Positions 1 through 6,047 of a stretch of DNA of 9,617 bases are shown in pieces (the stretch's first letter is position 1; each line of letters begins with the position of its first letter). The stretch lies in contig JAOUNV010000036.1 in the NCBI GenBank assembly GCA_029880775.1, positions 1-9,617 on the forward strand, written 5' to 3'. The notes under the pieces are model-generated. The model worked only from the letters and a program-made list of their open reading frames with translations, had not been told where the DNA came from and searched no databases. The DNA is from Nitrospinota bacterium. Lineage in GTDB: Bacteria; Nitrospinota_A; UBA7883. The position numbers and the translations under genes were made by a program.

Positions 1-455
1 ATTTCGATATAACTCTCCATGCGTTCGCCGGGGGCGCTCTCGCCGGGGGCGCTCCCGCCCGTGGCGCTTCCGCCCGTGGCGGTGAGGTTTGTTCGCACAA
101 TGAGCCGGTCCACATGAGGCCGCAGGTTTTTCACCAGATATGGCAGCTGGGCGCACATCTCTGTGGCGCCTCCAGTGATATCCGCTATGTCAGGTCTGGC
201 GGTGGCGGCGAATCGGACCACTTGTTCCGCCGTATTCCGGCTCATCGTCTCTTTCCGGTTCGGTCCCGCCTCCACATGGCAATGCTTGCATGTCTGGTTG
301 CACACATATCCCACATTCACCTGCAGCGTGGAGAGCCGATCCCTTTGAAGCTTCAGTCCGTTTCGCTGCAGAGTGGCGCCGAAGGACTCGGAAGGCTCAG
401 ATGATGTTACGCCTGCGGGGCGATCGGTATCCTCTGACGATGGGTGGGAAGTCAT
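1..455 (-). CDS. arsS: ArsS-like radical SAM protein (arsenosugar biosynthesis), N-terminal part, runs off the window
   Basis: I translated this frame by hand from the complement. It is open from an ATG at 455 down to base 1, about 151 codons, so only the N-terminal part is present. The radical SAM cluster motif CxxxCxxC is C52-C56-C59 in the context CNQTCKHCHVEAGP, characteristic of the ArsS-type radical SAM/Cys-rich family. A glycine-rich DITGGATEM stretch follows at about residues 92-100, corresponding to the SAM-binding GGxPE-like motif; here the usual proline is threonine. ArsS enzymes are thought to transfer the adenosyl moiety of SAM to arsenic during arsenosugar synthesis. The Cys-rich C-terminal domain lies outside the window. 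An in-frame stop sits just upstream of the ATG, so the start cannot be longer; no strong Shine-Dalgarno is seen. The gene starts 8 bases after the peroxidase-like gene, implying one transcript. Residues 126-144 are a repetitive insertion. Family recognition is strong; the substrate is inferred. Confidence 0.87.
   Translation of the reverse strand, partial: MTSHPSSEDTDRPAGVTSSEPSESFGATLQRNGLKLQRDRLSTLQVNVGYVCNQTCKHCHVEAGPNRKETMSRNTAEQVVRFAATARPDIADITGGATEMCAQLPYLVKNLRPHVDRLIVRTNLTATGGSATGGSAPGESAPGERMESYIE
21..80 (-). repeat. 15-bp in-frame tandem repeat within arsS
   Basis: Nearly four copies of a 15-bp unit lie head to tail. In plus-strand coordinates the units are about 21-32 (partial), 33-47, 48-62 and 63-77, with the first bases of another at 78-80. 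The period equals five codons, so copy number can change without a frameshift. The encoded peptide is ATGGS-ATGGS-APGES-APGE (residues 126-144). It falls directly after the VRTNLT strand of the radical SAM barrel, which points to a surface loop. Confidence 0.85.
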
Positions 456-463
456 GGGCTATT

Positions 464-796
464 TTAAATGGAGATTTTCTTCGCCACGTTTTTCATTTGC
501 AGCCCATGGACCAGGCTGGCGCCTCCCCTGATGGCGGTGACCACATGCGCCGCTTCGGTCATCTCCGCCGTGTTGGAGCCTTTCTCCAGGCATCCCTGGG
601 TCATGGCGTCTATGCAGTATGGGCATTGGACGGCAAGAGCCACCCCCAGGCCGATCAGGGCTTTCTCCCTTTCGGTCAGTTCTCCCTCAGCGAATACGGA
701 GCCGTAATAGTCGAAGAATTTTTTTGCCAGTTCGGGGGCTTCTTCCCCTATTTCGCCGAATTTAGGTAGGTCGTTGGAATCGTAATATCCGCTCAT
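464..796 (-). CDS. Arsenosugar biosynthesis-associated peroxidase-like protein (carboxymuconolactone decarboxylase / AhpD fold)
   Basis: A 110-residue all-helical protein beginning MSGYYDSNDLPKFGEIG. It has the CMD/AhpD-type redox motif CPYC (C58 and C61) followed by IDAMTQ, and the conserved tail TAIRGGASLVHGLQM. This matches the small peroxidase-like proteins usually encoded next to arsS. The histidine four residues after the second cysteine of AhpD is methionine here, so a classical AhpD proton relay is absent. The CxxC pair suggests thiol-disulfide chemistry, but the reaction is not established. Start choice: the frame extends upstream to a TTG at 838. I prefer the ATG at 796 because AGAGG lies just upstream (complement of 801-805, spacer 4) and because family members begin at this MSGYYD-like sequence. 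It precedes arsS by 8 bases and is probably cotranscribed with it. Confidence 0.87.
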   Translation of the reverse strand: MSGYYDSNDLPKFGEIGEEAPELAKKFFDYYGSVFAEGELTEREKALIGLGVALAVQCPYCIDAMTQGCLEKGSNTAEMTEAAHVVTAIRGGASLVHGLQMKNVAKKISI

Positions 797-867
797 GGCG
801 CCTCTGGAATGATTGTTTTGCCCATTATTATGGCCCAACGATGATCACTTTTCACATTTATTTAGTG

Positions 868-887
868 AATCTATCATTTGATGGATT
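868..887. promoter_or_regulatory. Operator-like inverted repeat upstream of the arsenosugar genes
   Basis: The 20-bp element AATCTATCATTTGATGGATT reads the same on both strands at 16 of 20 positions (half-site AATCnATCA, two-base centre). Its loop is too short for an RNA hairpin, so it looks like a DNA site for a dimeric regulator. It lies 72-91 bases upstream of the ATG of the leftward peroxidase-like gene. A weak -10-like TAAATA for that direction is at 859-864 (minus strand), which would put the dyad over the spacer and -35 region, a repressor position. ATCA/TGAT half-sites resemble those of ArsR/SmtB-type regulators, a plausible but unproven match for an arsenic gene. No regulator gene is present in this window. 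Confidence 0.45.
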
Positions 888-1060
888 AGAATGGATATGG
901 AAAAGGCGAATGACGCCTTGGCAGTAACCGGTATCTTTATAGGAAGGCCTCACGAAAAGTCTGGCATGACAACATTTCCCATCGATCAAACACATCACAG
1001 GCCTGATTCATCCATCCCGAAAAAGGGGGAGGATTCCGCGCATTATCTTGAGCATCAATC

Positions 1061-1076
1061 TTCCGGTCAGCCGGAA
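1061..1076 (+). other. Perfect 6-bp hairpin in the leader of the M50 protease gene
   Basis: TTCCGG-TCAG-CCGGAA forms a perfect 6-bp stem with a 4-nt loop. The direct repeat CAATCTT overlaps its left edge (1056-1062) and follows its right edge (1077-1083). It ends 23 bases before the ATG at 1100, a gene that shows no Shine-Dalgarno sequence. No U-tract follows, so it is not an intrinsic terminator. It could be a leader structure or a protein-binding site. Confidence 0.35.
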
Positions 1077-1099
1077 CAATCTTATCAGCGATAGCGACA

Positions 1100-1810
1100 A
1101 TGGAAACTGTAATACAAGGTTGCGCGTTGTTGCTCTCGATCGTCATGGCGGTAGTGTTCCACGAGGTGGCCCACGGGTATACAGCGCTTCGCTTCGGCGA
1201 CCAGACGGCAAAGCTTATGGGAAGGCTTACGCTAAATCCGATCGCCCATGTCCATTGGTTTGGCACCATCGTGATGCCAGCGCTCCTGTATTCAGTCTCC
1301 ATGGCGGCATTCGGCCAGCCATTTATTTTTGCGTTCGCCAAGCCTGTGCCGGTGGATTTTCGAAATCTGCGTAATCCTAAAAAGGACATGATTTGGGTGG
1401 CGGCGGTCGGCCCAGCCACAAATATGGTTCTGGCCGTAATGGCCGCGATGTCCATGAGGGTGCTGGGGTTTCTGGCGCCGGACGCCTATAGCCTGTTTAA
1501 GTTTCAGATAAACAGCAACACATTGGACCTGACAGGTTCTCTGATGACACCTTTACTTTTCTTCCTGCTTGCATCCGTGTACATCAATATCGTTCTGGCC
1601 TTGATCAACCTGATTCCAGTCCCTCCGGCGGATGGAGGCAGGATTGTCACCGGGCTTTTGCCGGATAAGGAGGCCATACAATTCGCCGCAATAGAGAAGT
1701 ACGGTCTGTTCATCCTGATTTTCATCTTGTTTTATAATCCGCTAAATATTATAAATTGGACGATCCGTCCCTTGATTAACGTGATACTGTATCTGCTTTT
1801 AGGGGATTAA
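1100..1810 (+). CDS. Site-2 protease family (M50) membrane zinc metalloprotease
   Basis: A 236-residue polytopic membrane protein of the short bacterial M50 type without a PDZ domain. The first hydrophobic segment contains the zinc motif HEVAH at residues 21-25 (H21, E22, H25), followed by GYTALRFGDQTAKLMGRLTLNP, a family hallmark. The third zinc ligand lies in NLIPVPPADGG (N170 to G180, with D178), the equivalent of the family's NxxPxPPLDG. The AKPVPVDFRNLRNPKKD stretch (about residues 80-96) and the VGPATN motif are also typical. Such enzymes cut transmembrane segments of anti-sigma factors or other membrane proteins; the substrate here is unknown. The ATG at 1100 is the only plausible start, since an in-frame stop lies at 1046 and no ATG, GTG or TTG intervenes; no clear ribosome binding site precedes it. 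trpS starts 23 bases after its stop, a pairing common in bacteria. Confidence 0.93.
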   Translation: METVIQGCALLLSIVMAVVFHEVAHGYTALRFGDQTAKLMGRLTLNPIAHVHWFGTIVMPALLYSVSMAAFGQPFIFAFAKPVPVDFRNLRNPKKDMIWVAAVGPATNMVLAVMAAMSMRVLGFLAPDAYSLFKFQINSNTLDLTGSLMTPLLFFLLASVYINIVLALINLIPVPPADGGRIVTGLLPDKEAIQFAAIEKYGLFILIFILFYNPLNIINWTIRPLINVILYLLLGD

Positions 1811-1833
1811 CTTTTCTGGATTCGGTGACTTCC

Positions 1834-2850
1834 ATGAACAAAAAACGTGTCCTGTCCGGTATGCAGACCACCGGCAAGCTGCACCTGGGCAACCTTTTGG
1901 GCGCCCTGAACAATTGGGTGAAAATGCAGGAGGAGTATGAGTGCTACTACTTCGCCGCCGACTGGCACTCCCTCTCCAGCAATTATGAGGAGACGGAGGA
2001 TCTGGAAGACAACCTGATGGACCTGGGGATCAACTGGATGGCCGCCGGGCTGGATCCGGAAAAAGCCGTCCTCTTCGTCCAGTCGCTGATCCCGGAGCAC
2101 GCCGTGCTGCACCTGATCTTCTCCATGATCACCCCTTTGCCGTGGCTGGAGAGGGTGCCAAGCTATAAGGAGAAGATGGAGCAGGTGAGCAACAAGGACC
2201 TGCACACCTATGGTTTTCTCGGCTATCCGGTGCTCCAGGCGGCCGATATCGTGTTATACAACGCCCACTATGTCCCCGTGGGGATAGACCAGCTTCCCCA
2301 CCTGGAGCTGACCCGGGAGATCGTCCGGCGCTTCCACGATATTTACAAATGTAAGGTGTTTGTGGAGCCGGAAGGGAAGATGAGCCATGTGCCGAAGCTG
2401 CCTGGGACCGATGGCAGAAAGATGAGCAAGTCCTATGGCAATGCCATATACCTCTCCGACTCGAAGGAGGAGATGTTCGGCAAAATAAAAAATATAATTA
2501 CGGATCCGGCCAGGGTGCGGAAGACCGACCCAGGTGATCCGGACAAATGCGTGGCCTTCAGCTTCCACAAGGTTTTCTCCGCGCCGGAGGAAAACGAACT
2601 TACCATGACGGAGTGCAAGGGAGCGGCCAGGGGATGCGTGGCATGCAAAAAATCCTTGGCGGATAATATATTCAAAAGCTTGGAGCCGTTGTTGGAAAAA
2701 AGGGCATATTGGGGCCAAAGGCCGGACGAGGTGCTGGGTATTCTGAAGGATGGATCGGTGAAGGCAAGGAAAGTGGCCATCGAGACCTTGTCGGAGGCGG
2801 AGGACGCGATGCGTTTTAACTTTTCAAAGATCCTTCCCGGAGTCAGATGA
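1834..2850 (+). CDS. trpS: Tryptophanyl-tRNA synthetase
   Basis: Class I aminoacyl-tRNA synthetase that charges tRNA(Trp) with tryptophan using ATP, in the cytoplasm. The 338-residue length fits bacterial TrpS. The N-terminal signature is TGKLHLGNLLG (residues 13-23), the HIGH-equivalent. The second ATP-binding motif KMSKS is at residues 196-200, in the context GRKMSKSYGN. The AADWHSL and LQAADIVLYNAHYVPVGIDQ segments are tryptophan-pocket hallmarks, and the late CKGAARGCVACKK cluster is common in the bacterial family. The frame also offers a GTG at 1825. I prefer the ATG at 1834 because GGTGA (1824-1828) sits 5 bases before it and serves as the Shine-Dalgarno. It is probably cotranscribed with the M50 protease gene upstream. 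Confidence 0.97.
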   Translation: MNKKRVLSGMQTTGKLHLGNLLGALNNWVKMQEEYECYYFAADWHSLSSNYEETEDLEDNLMDLGINWMAAGLDPEKAVLFVQSLIPEHAVLHLIFSMITPLPWLERVPSYKEKMEQVSNKDLHTYGFLGYPVLQAADIVLYNAHYVPVGIDQLPHLELTREIVRRFHDIYKCKVFVEPEGKMSHVPKLPGTDGRKMSKSYGNAIYLSDSKEEMFGKIKNIITDPARVRKTDPGDPDKCVAFSFHKVFSAPEENELTMTECKGAARGCVACKKSLADNIFKSLEPLLEKRAYWGQRPDEVLGILKDGSVKARKVAIETLSEAEDAMRFNFSKILPGVR

Positions 2851-2868
2851 ATTATAAAAATAGCTTCT

Positions 2869-2889
2869 TTTGAAGAAAACTTTTTCAAA
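2869..2889 (+). other. AT-rich hairpin after trpS (possible weak terminator)
   Basis: In the 90-bp gap between trpS and gspC, TTTGAAGAA / TTTTTCAAA can form a 9-bp stem (one G-T wobble) around a 3-nt loop, starting 18 bases after the trpS stop. The stem is nearly all A-T and no U-run follows, so it is weak as a rho-independent terminator. The same gap has an isolated -10-like TAAAAT at 2917-2922, without a good -35, that could start gsp transcription. Whether gspC has its own promoter is undecided. Confidence 0.2.
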
Positions 2890-2940
2890 TCCCGCCGATG
2901 TGTCCGTCCCAAATCCTAAAATTACTCAAAGTGACATCTC

Positions 2941-3849
2941 ATGCTTGAAAATATAAGGATTCCGCGGATGGGTTGGGTGGCGCTCCATGTAGCGCTAATT
3001 TTGCTAATGAGCTGGATGGCCGCCGGCCTTCTCAACGGCATGGTCATCGCCGCCGCCTCTCCCGCCACCCAGGGGCGCACGTCAATGTTCGCATCGGATC
3101 GGTTCTCAGGTGGCGGCTCCCCTCTGCGGGATTACTCATTGATCATCCGGAAGAATATTTTCAATTCAGAATCAGTGGATGATTGGTCTGATACGGAAAT
3201 GTCCTACGCATCGCGAGATGTTGGCGAAATTGACAGCCTGAATGCCCCCCATACCGCGCTAAACCTGAAGCTGATGGGAACCATGGTTTGGGACGAGTTG
3301 CGTGTGGCGGTGATCCTCGACCAGTCGAATAAAGAGAACACGTATCGGCTTCACGATTATGTGAGCGGCGCTGAGATAGTGAGCATAGAGCCGAGCCGTG
3401 TGGCCCTGTTGAACAACGGCAGATTGGAAGCCCTGTCGCTGGAATACGCGGGGAAAGAATCACCAGTCACGAGCCGTTTTTCATCGACGAATGTCTCTTC
3501 TATGACCAGCGATGTGGTGCCCACAGGCAATGGCGCCATGATTTCCAAAATATACCTGGAGAGCCAACTTAAAAACATGAACCAGCTTCTCACACAGGTC
3601 CGGGCGGTGCCTAACCTCGACAGCTCGGGAAATACAAACGGATTCAAGCTATTCGCCATCCAGAAAGGCTCGATATTCGAGAAAATTGGTCTTTCCGAAC
3701 AGGATGTTGTGCAAAGTATAAACGGAGTGGAGCTCAATTCCGCTGAGAAGGGATTGGAGCTTTTTCAAGTACTCAGAAACGAATCTAATTTTAACGTGGA
3801 CGTTCTTAGGGGCGGGAATAAAACAACTTTGAGGTTTAGCACCAGATGA
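2941..3849 (+). CDS. gspC: Type II secretion system protein GspC (inner-membrane/secretin connector)
   Basis: A 302-residue bitopic protein with the GspC architecture. A short cytoplasmic N-terminus is followed by one hydrophobic segment (about residues 13-38) and a periplasmic linker carrying the conserved IIRKNIFNSE motif (about 68-77). The homology region domain follows at about 100-165, with LKLMGTMVWDELRVAVILD resembling the L(x)GT...S/R-AII core. A flexible Ser/Thr stretch comes next, and a C-terminal PDZ domain lies at about 225-300 (FKLFAIQKGSIFEKIGLSEQDVV then INGVEL). In the T2SS, the HR domain contacts the N0 domain of the secretin and the PDZ domain is implicated in substrate recognition. 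The stop overlaps the gspD start in an ATGA, implying translational coupling. The Shine-Dalgarno is weak (GTGA at 2931-2934). No frameshift or missing domain is seen. Confidence 0.92.
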   Translation: MLENIRIPRMGWVALHVALILLMSWMAAGLLNGMVIAAASPATQGRTSMFASDRFSGGGSPLRDYSLIIRKNIFNSESVDDWSDTEMSYASRDVGEIDSLNAPHTALNLKLMGTMVWDELRVAVILDQSNKENTYRLHDYVSGAEIVSIEPSRVALLNNGRLEALSLEYAGKESPVTSRFSSTNVSSMTSDVVPTGNGAMISKIYLESQLKNMNQLLTQVRAVPNLDSSGNTNGFKLFAIQKGSIFEKIGLSEQDVVQSINGVELNSAEKGLELFQVLRNESNFNVDVLRGGNKTTLRFSTR

Positions 3850-6029
3850 GAGTAGGGGGATTTGCCATATTAACATGGCTTGTGGTTGGAGCCATGGTCA
3901 CTTTATACAGCGCCACGTCAGCGGTCGCACAGACGCGAATGCAAGAAGGCGCGGCTGATGTTATGGGTGAGGTTGCGGCGGGAAGGGGGCAAGAGCCCAA
4001 AACTGCGGTTAAACCCAGGAAAAAAACCAAGGGGAAATCTGGCGAGAAATCCCTGGATAAGAGCAGTCGCTTGGTGAGCCTGGACTTTAACGATGTGGAC
4101 ATAAAGCAGTTTATAGAGGTGATGTCCAAATTTACCGGGCGCAACTTCGTGGTGGATGAGAAGGTGAGAGGTAAGGTCACCATCATTTCGCCCAACCAGG
4201 TCCTTCCCTCCGAGGCGATGAAAGTGTTCGAGTCCACCTTGGCTGTGTACGGTTACTCTCTAGTGGAATCTGGCGAGGTGATCAAGGTGGTGCCCCTGAT
4301 GGAGGCAAAGCAGTTGGGCCCTTTCCGTAGCGGGGTGGCTAATGTCAGCGATAAAGTGGTTACCATGCTTATCCCGTTGACCTACTCCAAAGGGGATATG
4401 ATGATAAACACTCTTCGCCCCTTGTTACCGGTCACAAGCTTTATCACCTACCACCAGGACACAAATACCATCCTTATCGTCGATTTCGCCGCCAATGTGG
4501 AAAAACTGCGGAATATCATAGAAAAGCTGGATGTCCCAGGACAGGAAGAAATTATAACCGTGCGCCGTCTGTCGTTCGCCGACGCGAAGGAAATGGCCAG
4601 TAAAATATCCCAGCTTTTCATGAAAGGTGGAGCGGGCGGCCGAAGCATTAGGGGGCAGCCGCCTCGCAGGCCCGTCCCAGGCGTTCCAGGGCAGCCAGTG
4701 AGCCCCATGATTCAATACACAAACCAGAGTGAACCGCAGATCATCTCTGACGAAAGAATCAACGCTATCATCATCGTGGCCAGCAAACCTGCCACAGAAA
4801 AGCTGATGACTCTCATCGACGCTTTGGACGTGCCCGCGCCATTGGGCCAGGGAAGGATAAACGTCTATTATCTGAGAAACGCGGACGCGGAGGATCTGGC
4901 CAAAGTGCTCACCAACGTGGTAAGCGATTCCGGAGGCAAGACCCCCCCGGGCGGGAGGAGAGCTAACGCGCCAGGCGCCCCGCGCATTCCGCAGCCAGTT
5001 CCAGGCGCCTCAGGGTCTCTTACTCTGATGGGAGATATTTCCGTAACGCCGGACAAGGCCACCAACTCTCTGGTAATCACCGCCTCCAAGGAGGATTTCA
5101 CCACTTTAAAGGCAGTTATCGAGAAACTGGACAAAAGGAGAAGGCAGGTATTCGTGGAGGCTCTCATCATGGAGATATCCACAGACAGGCAGCGTTCATT
5201 CGGGATCGAATGGAGAACCACCTCCAATTTTACAGAGCCTGGCGCCCAGGGAATCGGCGGCACTAATTTTGGCACCATCAACAAGGTGGCCGAGGATCCG
5301 TTCAGCGCCCCCCTGGGCCTGACCATCGGAGTGGTGGATGGGATTCTAAGCTATGGTGGCAAGGACTTTCTGAATATCGGCGCGCTTATGCATGTATTAC
5401 AAACCGAAACGGGGATCAACATACTCTCCACCCCGAACATCCTGACCACTGACAACGAAAAGGCGGAGATAGTCGTAGCGCAGAATGTGCCATTCGTCAC
5501 CAGCGAGTCCCAGAACACCGGAGGCACAACACTGACCAGTATAGAAAGGAAAAATATCGGCATCACCTTGAAGATCAAACCGCAGATATCCGAGTCGGAT
5601 GTGGTGAAGCTGGAGGTCTACCAGGAGATATCCTCCATATCCCCCACACAGCTGGAAAAAGCTAGGGATCTGATAACCTTCACCCGTTCGGTGGAAACCA
5701 CTGTCGTTGTCTCCGATGGGCAAAACGTGGTGATAGGGGGGCTGATCCGCGATGACCTCAACGATGTGGAAAGTAAAGTGCCCTTATTAGGGGACATCCC
5801 CCTTCTGGGATGGCTTTTCAAATACAAGAGCAAGCAGAAGCAAAAGACCAATCTTCTGGTATTCCTGACCCCGCATATCATCCACAGTGACGCTCAGATG
5901 CAGGACATCATAGAAAGAAGGAAAGGGAATATGGAACTGCAAGATGGAACGGAAGAATTTGAACCGGCCATCACCACTGAGGGGGATGAGCAGGATCAAA
6001 AGAACGCTACTGGCGAGGACGTACAGTGA
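3846..6029 (+). CDS. gspD: Type II secretion system secretin GspD
   Basis: Outer-membrane secretin that forms the exit channel, 727 residues. A signal peptide covers residues 1-28 (hydrophobic 5-25, likely cleavage SAVA|Q). A Lys/Arg-rich linker follows. N0 is at about 76-150 (LDFNDVDIKQFIEVMSKFTG), N1 about 165-235, N2 about 236-335 and N3 about 336-430. The secretin C-domain spans about 433-680, with VEALIMEIS, VPFVTSESQN and the signature VPLLGDIPLLGWLF at 645-658, ending at LLVFLTPHII. The last 48 residues are acidic and could hold a pilotin-binding S-domain; no pilotin gene is visible here. Two Gly/Pro-rich insertions interrupt N2 (about 260-287) and N3 (about 360-393). The start overlaps the gspC stop. 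Protein-family assignment is secure. The T2SS role, rather than a type IV pilus PilQ role, follows from domain order and neighbours. Confidence 0.97.
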   Translation: MRVGGFAILTWLVVGAMVTLYSATSAVAQTRMQEGAADVMGEVAAGRGQEPKTAVKPRKKTKGKSGEKSLDKSSRLVSLDFNDVDIKQFIEVMSKFTGRNFVVDEKVRGKVTIISPNQVLPSEAMKVFESTLAVYGYSLVESGEVIKVVPLMEAKQLGPFRSGVANVSDKVVTMLIPLTYSKGDMMINTLRPLLPVTSFITYHQDTNTILIVDFAANVEKLRNIIEKLDVPGQEEIITVRRLSFADAKEMASKISQLFMKGGAGGRSIRGQPPRRPVPGVPGQPVSPMIQYTNQSEPQIISDERINAIIIVASKPATEKLMTLIDALDVPAPLGQGRINVYYLRNADAEDLAKVLTNVVSDSGGKTPPGGRRANAPGAPRIPQPVPGASGSLTLMGDISVTPDKATNSLVITASKEDFTTLKAVIEKLDKRRRQVFVEALIMEISTDRQRSFGIEWRTTSNFTEPGAQGIGGTNFGTINKVAEDPFSAPLGLTIGVVDGILSYGGKDFLNIGALMHVLQTETGINILSTPNILTTDNEKAEIVVAQNVPFVTSESQNTGGTTLTSIERKNIGITLKIKPQISESDVVKLEVYQEISSISPTQLEKARDLITFTRSVETTVVVSDGQNVVIGGLIRDDLNDVESKVPLLGDIPLLGWLFKYKSKQKQKTNLLVFLTPHIIHSDAQMQDIIERRKGNMELQDGTEEFEPAITTEGDEQDQKNATGEDVQ

Positions 6030-6033
6030 GGCG

Positions 6034-6038
6034 AGGAG
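6034..6038 (+). promoter_or_regulatory. Ribosome binding site of gspE
   Basis: AGGAG within GCGAGGAGAG lies 9 bases before the ATG at 6048, in the 18-bp gspD-gspE gap. It is among the best Shine-Dalgarno matches in the window and fixes the gspE start. Confidence 0.75.
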
Positions 6039-6047
6039 AGCTATCCA

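Larger units (their letters stand above)
797..1099. other. Divergent intergenic region (about 300 bp)
   Basis: This region separates the leftward arsenosugar pair from the rightward protease-trpS pair and should hold promoters for both. The segment 847-890 is AT-rich and contains the dyad listed separately. A hairpin lies at 1061-1076. A plus-strand frame at 891-1094 would encode 67 residues rich in His, Pro, Ser and Gln, with no hydrophobic core or recognisable motif and no Shine-Dalgarno; I do not call it a gene. I found no convincing sigma70 -35/-10 pair reading rightward and no sigma54 GG-N10-GC site. Confidence 0.6.

Noticed and set aside
918..946. Possible rightward sigma70 promoter with TTGGCA at 918 and TTTATA at 936
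   Set aside because: The spacer is 12 bases, far from 16-18, and no good -10 occurs at the right distance.
962..979. Possible sigma54 site around TGGCATGAC
   Set aside because: The GG is not followed by GC after ten bases, so the essential -12 element is absent.
891..1094. 67-codon plus-strand frame between the divergent genes
   Set aside because: No Shine-Dalgarno, no recognisable domain, polar low-information composition, and it spans the hairpin region just before a real gene. Most likely chance.
937..1455. 172-codon minus-strand frame overlapping the protease gene
   Set aside because: It overlaps a gene with clear catalytic motifs on the other strand, and its translation shows no family resemblance. 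Shadow frame.
2868..2900. Rho-independent terminator after trpS
   Set aside because: The stem is almost wholly A-T with no trailing U-run; kept only as a low-confidence structure.
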